DNA of 64,000 nt from Streptococcus cristatus ATCC 51100 (GTDB lineage: Bacteria > Bacillota > Bacilli > Lactobacillales > Streptococcaceae). A program made the translations under genes and the position numbers. Below the pieces are notes generated by a model. The model saw only the letters and a program-made list of their open reading frames with translations. It was not told the origin of the DNA and did not search any database. The stretch is from contig NZ_CP050133.1 of NCBI RefSeq assembly GCF_011612585.1, positions 1,426,001 through 1,490,000 on the forward strand. The letters run 5' to 3'. Positions within the stretch are counted from its first letter, which is position 1, and each line of letters begins with the position of its first letter. This document shows positions 1 through 9,723 of the stretch, piece after piece.

Positions 1-386
1 GAATCATTCTCCCACAGCGAATCTTGAAGAGAACTCTCGCTTGTTGAAACAGAGTGACTATCGAAATGTTCAGCAGACAAACTCATTGAGTTCGAAACGC
101 TCATTGATAAGCTTTGGCTGACATTTTTTATCAGATCATCTACTACCAAGCTATTGTTGGCTTGAAAATCCTCAAAGTCTTCCATAATAGAAATTGGCTC
201 TGTCTGTGGTTTTAATTCTTCATCAATACCTAACACAACCTGATTCTGCTCTTGGGGTTTTCGGCTAATCGGTTTTAAGATGGCTGCATCCGGATCATAA
301 TAATTATCATCCTCCGTCACCAATCGTTTAAACTTCGATATAACGCGCTTAAACCCCTTTGCTTTTGCTTTATTATTCTTACCCAT
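1..386 (-). CDS. Serine-rich protein of unknown function after secA2 (partial, cut by the window edge)
   Basis: Reading from the ATG at 386 toward base 1 gives 128 codons with no stop, so the gene continues beyond the window. I do not recognise it. The first 22 residues are strongly basic (begins MGKNNKAKAKGFKR). An acidic, proline-containing stretch follows, and from about residue 88 the chain becomes rich in alternating serines (for example SQSLSMSVSNSMSLS). No hydrophobic signal or membrane segment and no KxYKxGKxW adhesin signal motif appears in the visible part. A GGGAG ribosome site lies upstream of the start. It occupies the place where the glycosyltransferase gene gtfA usually follows secA2, but does not look like GtfA. 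The serine pattern recalls accessory Sec substrates; that link is inference. Confidence 0.7.
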   Translation of the reverse strand, partial: MGKNNKAKAKGFKRVISKFKRLVTEDDNYYDPDAAILKPISRKPQEQNQVVLGIDEELKPQTEPISIMEDFEDFQANNSLVVDDLIKNVSQSLSMSVSNSMSLSAEHFDSHSVSTSESSLQDSLWEND

Positions 387-422
387 AAATATACATTTTC
401 TCCCAAATGCAGTTATATCCTT

Positions 423-451
423 ATTATAAAGTCTATAGCACAATCTGTCAA
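423..451 (-). promoter_or_regulatory. Consensus sigma-A promoter of the serine-rich gene
   Basis: On the minus strand a perfect -35 TTGACA (446-451) is separated by exactly 17 bases from a perfect -10 TATAAT (423-428). The -35 overlaps the secA2 region end. The predicted start near 416 leaves a leader of about 30 nt before the ATG at 386. The gene after secA2 therefore probably has its own strong promoter. Confidence 0.75.
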
Positions 452-455
452 AACT

Positions 456-2843
456 TTAGCCAAAGAAAACCTCTAATTTCCCTGTAGGCTGAACATTGAC
501 ATAACTAAGCGCCATATTTTTTATAATTTTAAGATTCATGTCTGCATTCATTCTCTGATATGACTCAAAAGCCTCTTTATGAAACTCATATACAGGATTC
601 TTTTGCGCATAACCTTGACTAACCACTAAAGTTTGAAATTGTTGGAGATAGTCAACTTGCTCCACCCAGCAATCATCCACTGCTCTTAACACTGCGATGC
701 GCTGAAGCTGCCCAAACAGTTCTGAATCCTCAATTCTATCGCGTTTTCGCTGATATTCTTCAATGAAAAGCTTAGATAGGAACTTCTTAACTTGACGAAT
801 GTTTGTCACATCTAAATCTCTTGGAATGCCTTGACAATAGTAGCTAATATTATCCAAAACAAATCGATACAAATCGGCCTGCTCTTTAAATGGATGCTTC
901 TTCATATAGGCGTCCATAGCATCTGATAAAACAGATAAAAAATATTCTAGTTTAAAGTCAGGACGAGCAATAATGTCATTACGCTTGTTATAAATGATTT
1001 GCCGTTGAATTCGGATACTTTCGTCATACTGCTCCGTTGATCGTCTTGAAGCAGCTGCCGCATTATCGCTGTTTCTCTGAGCTTCTGTCACCTCATATTT
1101 AATACGAACAGATTTTAGATGAACCTTCTGTTTTTCCTCTGGCTTGGCGACTTCTTTCTGATAAAAATCATTGATCCACTTACTGCCAGTCTTTGTAATA
1201 ATATCATCTTCAAGTGAAACAAAGAATTTACTTAGTCCAGGTGCGCCTTGACGGCCTGCACGACCACGAAGCTGCAAGTCCACTCGTTCACTGGACATTC
1301 TCTCTGTTCCAATAACCGCCAGTCCGCCTAATTTAGCAACACCTTCTTCTAGGATAATATCCGTTCCACGACCAGCCATAGAAGTTGCGACGGTTACCGC
1401 AGAACGCCGGCCAGCCTGTGCAATCATCTCTGCTTCTTTTGCTGCATTGTAGGCATTTAGCACATTATGAGCAATTCCTTCCTGCAGCAGGAGCATGGAG
1501 TAAATTTCTGACATTCTTACCGATCCTGTCGCAATCAGAACTGGCTGCCCTTTTTTATGTAGTTTTTTAATATAATCCAAAGAAGCATAAAGTTTTTGAG
1601 GGATAGTTAGATAGATCTCATCTGGATAATCAATCCGTTGATTGGGCTTTCTAGTTGGTACAACGACCACTCCCAAGTCATACACCTCACGAAATTCATC
1701 TTCACAGACCTTCCCTGTACCCGTCATCCCCGCCAATTTAGGAAACATCTTGAACAAATTTTGATAGGTAATAGAGGCCATAGAACGTGTTTCTAAGGAA
1801 ATCTTCACGCGTTCTCTCGCTTCCAAGGCTTGGTGCAAACCAGATTGGAGTTTATTCCCTTCTAAAACTCGCCCTGTTGCCTCATCCATCAGCTTAACTT
1901 CGCCATTTTCTACAGTATACTGACGATCTTTTTCAAATAAATGATTGGCCCTTAAGGCCAAATTAATTTGGCGGATCAGTTGGTAGTTATTTGGATCGTA
2001 GGCATTTTGTACACGGAAGTATACTTCTGCTTCCTTAACACCTTTTCTCGTCAACCAGACTGAAGTCCGAGTCGAATCTAGCTTAAAATCTTCCTCTTCT
2101 TTCAAGGTCTTAACAAATTCATCGCAGGAAAGAAACAGATTAGACTGGACCCGAGGAGAACCTGATATAATCAGAGGCATCTGAGCACTATCCAAGAGAG
2201 CTGCATCAACCTCATCCACTAAACAGAAATAGAACCTAGGCAAGAATTTCTTTGCTTGAGAGGTCGCTAAATTTTCTTCAAGGTAATCAAATCCCAGCGC
2301 ACTATGTGTTGTATACACAATATCACTTTGATAAATCCGCTGCTTTTGCGCAACCTTCAATCTTTTAGCTGGATTTTCTGAAACACCAATCCCAACTGTC
2401 ATTCCTAAGTAATGAAAAACAGGAGCCATTTGTTTAGCATCGCGTATCGCCAAATATTCATTGGCCGTAACCAAGATGGTGCTGTTTCCAGTTAAAGCAT
2501 TTAAGTACAAGGGCAGAATTGCTGTTAGTGTTTTTCCCTCTCCCGTCCTCATCTCGGCAATCTGATTGTCTTGCATGACTAAGGCACCTAGGATTTGTAC
2601 ATCGTAAGGGTAGAGCCCCAAGACGCGCTTAGCCGCTTCACGAATGGTGGCATAGGCTTCTGGTAAAATTTCCTGCAGCCTTTCTCCCTTAGAAAGACGG
2701 CTTTTAAACCATTGAGTTTTAGCCTGCAATTCTTCATCTGACATGGCTGCATAATCGTCAGAAAGCTGATTAATCTTTTCTAAGATTTTTTTATAACGCC
2801 TTAGTTTAAAGGAATTAGCTAAATGTAATTTTTTAGGCTTCAT
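456..2843 (-). CDS. secA2: Accessory Sec translocase ATPase SecA2
   Basis: Motor ATPase of the accessory Sec system, which exports serine-rich repeat glycoproteins through SecY2. The 795-residue protein has the SecA Walker A TGEGKT (residues 100-105), Walker B DEVDA (210-214), the MTGTG motif of the second nucleotide-binding region, GRGTDI, and the GRAGRQG arginine-finger motif. It lacks the C-terminal cysteine-rich zinc tail of housekeeping SecA, as usual for SecA2. The start overlaps the end of asp3 by 11 bases, which suggests translational coupling. The identification is firm. Confidence 0.96.
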   Translation of the reverse strand: MKPKKLHLANSFKLRRYKKILEKINQLSDDYAAMSDEELQAKTQWFKSRLSKGERLQEILPEAYATIREAAKRVLGLYPYDVQILGALVMQDNQIAEMRTGEGKTLTAILPLYLNALTGNSTILVTANEYLAIRDAKQMAPVFHYLGMTVGIGVSENPAKRLKVAQKQRIYQSDIVYTTHSALGFDYLEENLATSQAKKFLPRFYFCLVDEVDAALLDSAQMPLIISGSPRVQSNLFLSCDEFVKTLKEEEDFKLDSTRTSVWLTRKGVKEAEVYFRVQNAYDPNNYQLIRQINLALRANHLFEKDRQYTVENGEVKLMDEATGRVLEGNKLQSGLHQALEARERVKISLETRSMASITYQNLFKMFPKLAGMTGTGKVCEDEFREVYDLGVVVVPTRKPNQRIDYPDEIYLTIPQKLYASLDYIKKLHKKGQPVLIATGSVRMSEIYSMLLLQEGIAHNVLNAYNAAKEAEMIAQAGRRSAVTVATSMAGRGTDIILEEGVAKLGGLAVIGTERMSSERVDLQLRGRAGRQGAPGLSKFFVSLEDDIITKTGSKWINDFYQKEVAKPEEKQKVHLKSVRIKYEVTEAQRNSDNAAAASRRSTEQYDESIRIQRQIIYNKRNDIIARPDFKLEYFLSVLSDAMDAYMKKHPFKEQADLYRFVLDNISYYCQGIPRDLDVTNIRQVKKFLSKLFIEEYQRKRDRIEDSELFGQLQRIAVLRAVDDCWVEQVDYLQQFQTLVVSQGYAQKNPVYEFHKEAFESYQRMNADMNLKIIKNMALSYVNVQPTGKLEVFFG

Positions 2844-3867
2844 TCTTTCTCATCCACTCTTCCGTTTTCTCCAAGTCTATTTTTTGAAGCAAAAAGGACT
2901 GATCCAACAAATAATCAATTTTGGTTAGTACCCGTGGCCTATTTTTCAGATGGGCATACTCTTTTACTCTAGCTGAATTGAAGCGTTCCAGTAGCAAATC
3001 TCTAAATAAAGGATAATTTACCCTATTTTGATAGCGAACAAGAACATGCTGATAATCCAATTCTGGCATGAAATCATCAGTCACTAAAGCATAGGCATTT
3101 TCAAATTGCTGTGAGTAAAGCAAGGCTGCGATATTTGAAATCGGCCCATAGCCAGCAAAAGCGACCTTTTCAAAAGAATATTCTCGAGACAGCTTTTCAA
3201 TTGTTCCAAGTAAGATTTCGAAGAACTCTTTTTCCATATACAAAAGAGCGTCTTTATAGGAAGAATTGACTACCAACAAATTTGGAAAATGCTCCCGAAC
3301 AATTTCTGGAATGTAACCCGTCCGATTAAAATCAGGCTCCGTAAAGCAAACGTAAATCGTCTCTTGATTGACGTCCTTATGCAACAATTTCGAAATCCAA
3401 TAGCGATCGACAGTATAATCTGCCACACCTTCTTCAGCAATATAGATGCTTTCAAACAAGAAACGATGGCAACCTGAACTCACTAATTGAATTTTATAAT
3501 GATGGGTATTGTTAGGAACACGAACGCTCATTGTCTCACCCTGCTTAATGATTTGATTAAAAATCTCCTCATCACGTGCATTCATAAATTCAATCTTCAA
3601 GTAGGTCGAATTTTCAGGAAGAGTCTCCAGATGGCTGCCAAAGATATATTTTTCTCCTCGCTTCAATTCAGGAAGCTGACTTGTATTTCGTAAAGCCTGA
3701 TAGTTTGCCTGCGAATGCCATTCATGAATGACTGTACCAGACGGCATGAACTGATTCTCATATAAGACATGCCCATCTGCTAGCAGCTTCACAGACGATC
3801 CATATAGATACTGTGATACACTTTGCATATCCCAATAAGCAAAATAGATTTCTTCCTTGTATATCAC
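2833..3867 (-). CDS. asp3: Accessory Sec system protein Asp3
   Basis: A 344-residue protein between asp2 and secA2, overlapping asp2 by 4 bases and secA2 by 11. In studied streptococci Asp1, Asp2 and Asp3 form a cytoplasmic complex that binds the preprotein and is needed for its export. Asp3 is the carbohydrate-binding-like member of the complex. No signal peptide or membrane segment is visible. The call rests on gene order and overall similarity to the family, because Asp3 has no short diagnostic motif. Confidence 0.92.
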   Translation of the reverse strand: MIYKEEIYFAYWDMQSVSQYLYGSSVKLLADGHVLYENQFMPSGTVIHEWHSQANYQALRNTSQLPELKRGEKYIFGSHLETLPENSTYLKIEFMNARDEEIFNQIIKQGETMSVRVPNNTHHYKIQLVSSGCHRFLFESIYIAEEGVADYTVDRYWISKLLHKDVNQETIYVCFTEPDFNRTGYIPEIVREHFPNLLVVNSSYKDALLYMEKEFFEILLGTIEKLSREYSFEKVAFAGYGPISNIAALLYSQQFENAYALVTDDFMPELDYQHVLVRYQNRVNYPLFRDLLLERFNSARVKEYAHLKNRPRVLTKIDYLLDQSFLLQKIDLEKTEEWMRKNEA

Positions 3868-5423
3868 GAATCAAACTTCCTTTCAAAACTATTCACTAAT
3901 AAAGTTTTATATTGATTAAAGAACCATTCGACAATTCCTTGCGTATCATCATTGTGTCGTCCAGTTAATCCTTTACTAATGACATTAACGCGATAAGCTC
4001 GCTTTCCTAGCTCTTCTAGCATATCAGGGTAGGCCGTACCATCGTAGTCATCATGATACATATAAGACACAATAAATTTCGTCCTTGAAAAATTAGCTTC
4101 TTTGAACGATGTCCAGAAGTGCTCATTAAGTTGAGCTGTTCCTTCCTCTGATAATTCTCCTGTTGTACGAAGCACCAAATCTAAAGAAGTAGGAAAACCT
4201 CCAGGACGAATCGTGGATTCATTCTCTGCAATATCGCCTAAATTTACTAAGGGCTTACCGACAATCACTGCATGAGGCTCTAACTTGGAAGCATAATACA
4301 GGGCTCCAAAAGTCCCCATTGATAGTCCGGATAGGGTCAACTGGTCTCTTGTAAAGCCCAATTCATCTAAACAGTGATGAATGACCTGAACAAGCTTTTG
4401 CTCTAGCTCTTCTGAACCGAGATAGAAAGCACCACCCTCAGAACGTGGATCTCCAATCAACAAGAAAGGCGCTCCCAAATTGTTCATCATCCAGTATCCC
4501 TCAAATCCTTCAGCTGGACGATAACCAGAAAAATAAATATTGAGAGGTGGCTTCAAATCACCAGGATGGAAGTAGTAAATCAATTCCTCCCGATTTTTAT
4601 CCACAACACGATTTCCACCAATCAACAAGTCCCCATAACCCAAATGAGACTGGCGATGGTGGAATGGTCCAATTTTCACAATTCCTTGCCCCTTTACTTG
4701 AACACTGACGCTTAGGTAATAAGAATCGCTGGTATCCAAAACGAGAGGCTTATCAAAAGATTCTTCATCATAAATCCATTCTTGCATGGGAGAATTGCCA
4801 ACTGGATAACCCTTGATGACATAACGAATTGCGCAATCTTCAGAATTTCTGAACTCTGGCCATAAATCCAAAGGGGCGTCTGCGCTCAGAAAGATATTGT
4901 ACTGATAGGTTGCTACAGTTTGGTAATCCTCACCATATTGGCCACACAGACGGAGATAGTTAGTTCCTTCATAGTTAATCTGACCTGAGAAGGAGGGATT
5001 GACAGCTAGATGATTAACACTGAGCTTGGTACCACTTTGCTTGGAAGAAAAGCCCCGTGAAAATAGATACAGCATCTGAGCTGGATCTTCAAAAGTAGAC
5101 TGAACGGCCCTTTTGCGTAAAAGGAATCTTTCCAAAGTTTTTGTAGTGATCTGACAGCGCTCATGATAAAACAAGCGATAAACCTGAATTAAGCTATCCA
5201 ATACTGTAATGTACTCAAAATGCTCAACAGTATCGACCAATACAACATCATAGGGCTTAGCAGCCTTCGGTTTCTTCCCATCCTTTTTTAAAATACCAAT
5301 ATCTTCGGGCAAGAGAGACATGATATCTTCTGGCTTAACAAATGTCCATGCGATATTACTAGGAATCTCATATTGGTGCTGCCAATTCTCATTGGCAATC
5401 TGTAGGACACTAATTCTGTTCAT
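3864..5423 (-). CDS. asp2: Accessory Sec system protein Asp2 (acyltransferase-like)
   Basis: A 519-residue protein. Asp2 both supports export and O-acetylates GlcNAc on the serine-rich substrate. The C-terminal half is an alpha/beta-hydrolase type domain: the nucleophile elbow GLSMG puts Ser at 368, and His490 (in GLTGRHND) is the likely catalytic histidine. The acidic member would lie near Asp458; other Asp2 proteins are described with Glu there, so the exact residue needs an alignment. It overlaps asp1 by 14 bases and asp3 by 4, consistent with one operon and coupled translation. Confidence 0.94.
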   Translation of the reverse strand: MNRISVLQIANENWQHQYEIPSNIAWTFVKPEDIMSLLPEDIGILKKDGKKPKAAKPYDVVLVDTVEHFEYITVLDSLIQVYRLFYHERCQITTKTLERFLLRKRAVQSTFEDPAQMLYLFSRGFSSKQSGTKLSVNHLAVNPSFSGQINYEGTNYLRLCGQYGEDYQTVATYQYNIFLSADAPLDLWPEFRNSEDCAIRYVIKGYPVGNSPMQEWIYDEESFDKPLVLDTSDSYYLSVSVQVKGQGIVKIGPFHHRQSHLGYGDLLIGGNRVVDKNREELIYYFHPGDLKPPLNIYFSGYRPAEGFEGYWMMNNLGAPFLLIGDPRSEGGAFYLGSEELEQKLVQVIHHCLDELGFTRDQLTLSGLSMGTFGALYYASKLEPHAVIVGKPLVNLGDIAENESTIRPGGFPTSLDLVLRTTGELSEEGTAQLNEHFWTSFKEANFSRTKFIVSYMYHDDYDGTAYPDMLEELGKRAYRVNVISKGLTGRHNDDTQGIVEWFFNQYKTLLVNSFERKFDS

Positions 5424-7011
5424 TTAGCTTTAATTCCTTTATCGTATTTTTCCACATTTCGACAATTTCTCCCCTTGTATACAGCTCAATCCTCTTAACC
5501 GAATGCACCAAAGATTGATTCCAGTGTTCCAAATCTGTGAGGTAATACAAGAGTGCCTCTCTCAGGTTAGAAATATCAGCCATGATCCAACCATTTTCGC
5601 CATGCTTCACATAGGAAGAATTATACAAATTCACTTGAGGAATCCCTCCGCTGATACCTGCAATTTGAGTTCGGATATCTGCTGGGCTTCCCAAATCCAA
5701 GATGACGCGAACATACTTCAGAGCCTTTGCTAAATCGGTATCACTATGAATCACCACAGTATCAATTCGCTCTCTGAGGCTATCATCATCTTCTAAGCGT
5801 GGATCACCACTCTTAGCAGCCTTATCCTTGTCAACAAGGAGCAATTTTGCTGCATACTTTGTTGATGATAAAGATTCCTCAAGAAACTGTCGAATAGAAG
5901 CTTCTCGACCAAAATCTTGACTCTGCGTCCCGACCAATAAGTCAATCCACTCATGTTGCAACATCATATCAAACAAGGAAGTAAAGACATATTGAAGATG
6001 ATGTTCTGGTAAAGTATCGAAATTGACATAGATAATCAACTCTTTTTTCCGCTGACTATGCCCAAGATTCAACTGTGTATCATAGGGTGGAATCTCATAA
6101 TAAGCAGGAAGTTGCTCTTCTTCTACTTCTCCCACTTGTTCTGCAATCTTCACGATTTTATCTAAGCTATCTACCACAAAAAATGGAGTATCTTTTAAAT
6201 CAGAGAATAATTGTTCTGTATTCGTAATTGGATAACGATTGCCAAAGAAGGACAAAACAACAAGATGATCCTTCTTAATCTGTTGGAAAAAATGATTATG
6301 CTGCACATCTGCTGAAACAATAATCGAATCATCCTTGGTTAAAACAGAAGCCAAATGCTGCTCTAGCTTTTCTTTAACAAGCTCTTCAATATTCTGATAG
6401 ACATCCTTAGCAAATGTGCCCTGTGCCTCAGGATTGATAATGACCTGCTGGTTATCAGCTGTCAAAAATTCTCTGAATTGCCATATTCCTTGTGCATTCA
6501 GATAGTCCTGATAATATGGCTGATTATGCTCAAAATAGATAATACTGGAGACAAAGCCACGGTCATCAAAAACAAGCTGATAATCTATCTGATTATTTTC
6601 AAAATAGGTAATATCAAAAATATTACCTATTTGTGAAAAATTAATCTGAGCATGAGGTAGGTGATCAACGTGAACATCTACAATAAAAGGAGTATAAAAG
6701 ATTTCTGCTCCCTGAGGCCATTTCAAATCATCCAAACGAATTTTTCGTGCAGGCACGTCTGTCAGACCTTGTATGCTATCAAATAGATTCCACATTTCAT
6801 CTGATGAAAGTCTTTGTTGATAAAAGAAAGTCCGAATATGAGGTGAATAATTCAAAATCAGGACAGAGTTGGCTTCTCCTGATTGTTGAAACATCCGCAA
6901 TAAATTTACGGCATCATCAAACATCATATTTTTTGGTTGCAGATAGAAAGGTAGGGCAGTAGAATACCATTTTCGATCTTGTTTATACCAAGAAGGTACA
7001 AAGTAAAACAT
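5410..7011 (-). CDS. asp1: Accessory Sec system protein Asp1
   Basis: A 533-residue cytoplasmic protein starting 6 bases after the secY2 stop codon. The Asp1 family has a glycosyltransferase-B-like fold without established catalytic activity and acts in the Asp1-2-3 complex that targets the glycosylated preprotein to SecA2/SecY2. The product begins MFYFVPSWYKQDRKWY, typical of the family, and the gene sits in the conserved secY2-asp1-asp2 order. No frameshift or truncation is seen. Confidence 0.94.
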   Translation of the reverse strand: MFYFVPSWYKQDRKWYSTALPFYLQPKNMMFDDAVNLLRMFQQSGEANSVLILNYSPHIRTFFYQQRLSSDEMWNLFDSIQGLTDVPARKIRLDDLKWPQGAEIFYTPFIVDVHVDHLPHAQINFSQIGNIFDITYFENNQIDYQLVFDDRGFVSSIIYFEHNQPYYQDYLNAQGIWQFREFLTADNQQVIINPEAQGTFAKDVYQNIEELVKEKLEQHLASVLTKDDSIIVSADVQHNHFFQQIKKDHLVVLSFFGNRYPITNTEQLFSDLKDTPFFVVDSLDKIVKIAEQVGEVEEEQLPAYYEIPPYDTQLNLGHSQRKKELIIYVNFDTLPEHHLQYVFTSLFDMMLQHEWIDLLVGTQSQDFGREASIRQFLEESLSSTKYAAKLLLVDKDKAAKSGDPRLEDDDSLRERIDTVVIHSDTDLAKALKYVRVILDLGSPADIRTQIAGISGGIPQVNLYNSSYVKHGENGWIMADISNLREALLYYLTDLEHWNQSLVHSVKRIELYTRGEIVEMWKNTIKELKLNEQN

Positions 7012-7017
7012 ATCCCT

Positions 7018-8277
7018 CTATTCTCCTTTTACTTCTAGTTCTTTATGATAATAAGTCCCGATTCTTAAGATTCGTATTTCTTCACGCAAGGGCAAGAGCA
7101 TGCTAATCAAAATGACTAGTGTGCTTGGCAAGGTCAAAAAGAAACTTGGTAAAGGCAAGAAGAAATTAATAAAATAGGGCAGGCCGACATACATGATGAG
7201 ATAGATAGCACCTATATTTGATTGCAAAGAAATATAGTGTTTTAACACTTTTAAGGTTTCTTTCCCAGGCTGAATATAGTCAAAATATTCTCCCTGACGC
7301 TGCAAGCGTTTCGCTGTCTCTTCCGGTTCCAAATTGATATAGGCAAACAAAATACCCAACAAGTAAATCGCAACTAGATAAACAAGGAGACCCAAGGGCT
7401 TTGTAAAGTCAAACAAATTCCCAAATTTTAGTGAAAATCCTTTCCCCGTCCAGTCTAGTAATAATTGGAACAACATCAAGACACTTGTTGCATACATAAT
7501 GGGCATTCCACCAGAAGGAATGAACTTAATTGGCAAATAAGATTTATCATAGTAGCGACTGCTTAACATGATCCGATTGAGAGGCAGACGTATCTCGGCT
7601 TTCTCACACACAACAGCAACAAAGGTCAAGAGAAGATAGGCCAATAGAGCCACAACTAACATCATTCCTCCTCGGACAGAAGACAAGGATTTCCCAAGCA
7701 AGACTATTAATTGGTCAGCAAACTGGAGTAAAATCCCTGAAATGATAATAATGGTTGACCCTCCCACTCCTTTACGAGTATTAAGGCTTGACAACCAAAT
7801 AATAATAAAACTGCCTGTCACAACTGTGAGTAAAACTGCTAGATTATAGAGCCAATCATCCACTAGAAGTAGAAAGCGACCATTTCCTCTATAAGCGGTG
7901 TACATAATGGCCAGTCCCTGCACAATCGCAAAGAACAAGGTTAAGATTTTTTGAAAGAAATCCGTTTTTTTAAGGGACCAAGATTGTATATTCCAGCTTT
8001 TCTTTAGGTTCATGACTTGCCATACGATCATCGTCGTAATCCAAGGTCCTAAGCCCAAAGAAAATACTGAAATCTGAGAAACATCAATTCCTGCCAGCAA
8101 ATACAAAGCGGCCAAGGGATTGTCTTCCTTTATCCGAAAAGCTTCCATACTGCCATTGTAGCCCGGAAGCAAGATATGTCTTCCTAATATATAAATAGCT
8201 ATAATGAACAGGGTAAAGAGGATTCTCTTTCTAAAAATATTCTGATGCTTCTTTTTCTTAAGACCAAAGTGCTCCAT
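7018..8277 (-). CDS. secY2: Accessory Sec translocon channel SecY2
   Basis: A 419-residue polytopic membrane protein of the SecY family, the channel for SecA2-dependent export. Repeated hydrophobic segments run the full length (roughly ten), from ILFTLFIIAIYIL near the N terminus to a final hydrophobic pair ending in LVILISMLLPL. A ribosome site AAAGGA lies 6 bases before the ATG. A 167-bp gap holding a hairpin separates it from the glycosyltransferase gene upstream, and asp1 follows after 6 bases. Confidence 0.95.
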   Translation of the reverse strand: MEHFGLKKKKHQNIFRKRILFTLFIIAIYILGRHILLPGYNGSMEAFRIKEDNPLAALYLLAGIDVSQISVFSLGLGPWITTMIVWQVMNLKKSWNIQSWSLKKTDFFQKILTLFFAIVQGLAIMYTAYRGNGRFLLLVDDWLYNLAVLLTVVTGSFIIIWLSSLNTRKGVGGSTIIIISGILLQFADQLIVLLGKSLSSVRGGMMLVVALLAYLLLTFVAVVCEKAEIRLPLNRIMLSSRYYDKSYLPIKFIPSGGMPIMYATSVLMLFQLLLDWTGKGFSLKFGNLFDFTKPLGLLVYLVAIYLLGILFAYINLEPEETAKRLQRQGEYFDYIQPGKETLKVLKHYISLQSNIGAIYLIMYVGLPYFINFFLPLPSFFLTLPSTLVILISMLLPLREEIRILRIGTYYHKELEVKGE

Positions 8278-8321
8278 TTATTATCCTTTATTTGTATTTT
8301 GGACTTGCCCAGAGTCCTCTT

Positions 8322-8350
8322 TTCATACATAAACTTGTCTTTTAAGCCAA
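8322..8350 (-). promoter_or_regulatory. Possible secondary promoter for secY2
   Basis: On the minus strand TTGGCT (8345-8350) and TATGAA (8322-8327) are spaced 17 bases apart, 45-70 bases before the secY2 start. The match is moderate only. It could give secY2-asp-secA2 transcription independent of the upstream hairpin. Confidence 0.35.
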
Positions 8351-8357
8351 AGACTTA

Positions 8358-8409
8358 AGAAAGCAAGCCCATTCCATAGAATTATAGATAAGGAATCAAC
8401 TTGCTTTCT
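8358..8409 (-). terminator. Intercistronic hairpin between the glycosyltransferase gene and secY2
   Basis: AGAAAGCAAG (8358-8367) pairs perfectly with CTTGCTTTCT (8400-8409), and an inner ATTCC (8371-8375) pairs with GGAAT (8392-8396). On the minus transcript the stem is followed by TTAAGTCTTTGG rather than a clean U-run. It may be a leaky terminator, a processing site or an RNA stabiliser rather than a full terminator. Confidence 0.5.
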
Positions 8410-8444
8410 CTATTTCGATTACAAAATGTGGGGCAGTTCGTCAT

Positions 8445-9668
8445 TTAATTAAAATCTGATCGAATTTTTTCCACCATTTCCTGATAATTCTCATGTGAGA
8501 ATACTTGCTCTGAAACCCCTTCTGTTTGAACATTATCAAAGGCATAAACAGGCTTACCAGACTCTTGAAACTCCCTAATTACAGTATCGAATTTCTGATC
8601 GTGATTGATATCAAGATAAATGTCGCTGCTCGCAAGTAAATCTCTCAAAGGATATGGCAAAATTGCAGGGTGCAAACGAACATTTTCATAAGCCATCAGT
8701 TTGAGTAACTTATCAGACATCTGTGTATAGGCAGCAATATGAAATAGACAGTTTGGTAATGCATTCACCAAATCTTCAATTCCCTCTAGCCTATCTGAGT
8801 TTGTCAAGGTTACACAGTGGAGAGCAAAGCCTTCATCCCTCTGTTTAATAGCTTTCTCGACATCAAATTCATCTGTCTCAATAATTGTAGACCAATCAAG
8901 AGAATTGTAAAACCACCATACTTCACGCAGACGCATGTTGGAAACAGTGTTCCATGGTTTTTGACCAGAAATATAATGCAAAACAGCAGGTAGTGGAGAA
9001 AGTGGAATTTCGAAAATCCAGTCATGCTTATCTAGCGCAGCTCCCATGTCAAAACCGATTTGAAAATTGTAAGTATCTTCCAAATCAAGTTTTTTGCCCT
9101 CAAACATCAAATTCAAGATAGACTGATCACCTTCAGTAAAATTGGCTAATTCTCTATCTGTCAACTCTACCAATTGCTGAGCCATGTTTTCTTCACGCCA
9201 ACGCTTATTATTGATGAGCATCATTCCAGAATTAAAGCCAAAGCCTACTCCATATGTCGCGCGAGTCGTTGCTACATAATAATCCTCCAGATCTATCTCA
9301 AAAAGATGGTCCAGATTTCGTGTCACAACAATATCACAATCTAAATATAAAACTTTATCTGCTGCAACGTAATTCGGTATAAAATAGCGCCCATAAGCCA
9401 TGTAGTTGATGTGAGCATAGGTTCCAGCTTCCCATTTTGATTTCACCTGATCGTCAATCTGATCATTAAACAATTTCACATCGTTCAACTGACTGCCAGC
9501 TGCTTCCACCTTCCGACGCGTATAATAGAACCATTCTTGAGGAATATCCTGATTGAAAACATAAATATCTAGATTTTTATGATGACAGCAAAGAGATTTT
9601 ATGGTCGTTTCAATCTGTCTGATATACCCATAATCTCCCGAAACCACAATGGCTTTTTTCTTTTCCAA
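8445..9668 (-). CDS. gly: GT8-family glycosyltransferase of the accessory Sec locus (Gly-like)
   Basis: A 407-residue protein. The N-terminal half is a GT8 nucleotide-sugar glycosyltransferase with the metal-binding DxD motif as DCD (residues 110-112, in YLDCDIVV). The C-terminal part from about residue 265 is a second domain that resembles the tail of streptococcal Gly proteins. Family members extend the glycan on serine-rich repeat adhesins in the cytoplasm before export. It is the first gene of the secY2-asp-secA2 cluster. The sugar donor and acceptor cannot be told from sequence. Confidence 0.88.
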   Translation of the reverse strand: MEKKKAIVVSGDYGYIRQIETTIKSLCCHHKNLDIYVFNQDIPQEWFYYTRRKVEAAGSQLNDVKLFNDQIDDQVKSKWEAGTYAHINYMAYGRYFIPNYVAADKVLYLDCDIVVTRNLDHLFEIDLEDYYVATTRATYGVGFGFNSGMMLINNKRWREENMAQQLVELTDRELANFTEGDQSILNLMFEGKKLDLEDTYNFQIGFDMGAALDKHDWIFEIPLSPLPAVLHYISGQKPWNTVSNMRLREVWWFYNSLDWSTIIETDEFDVEKAIKQRDEGFALHCVTLTNSDRLEGIEDLVNALPNCLFHIAAYTQMSDKLLKLMAYENVRLHPAILPYPLRDLLASSDIYLDINHDQKFDTVIREFQESGKPVYAFDNVQTEGVSEQVFSHENYQEMVEKIRSDFN

Positions 9669-9723
9669 AACACTACTCCTTCTACGCTTATTCTATTCTC
9701 TAAAAAAATCGCTATTAAGTTTA

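Noticed and set aside
8341..8360. TTTAAG and CTTAAG words near the gly-secY2 gap, resembling a CiaR box
   Set aside because: The repeats are 7 bases apart rather than 5 and no -10 lies 10 bases away.
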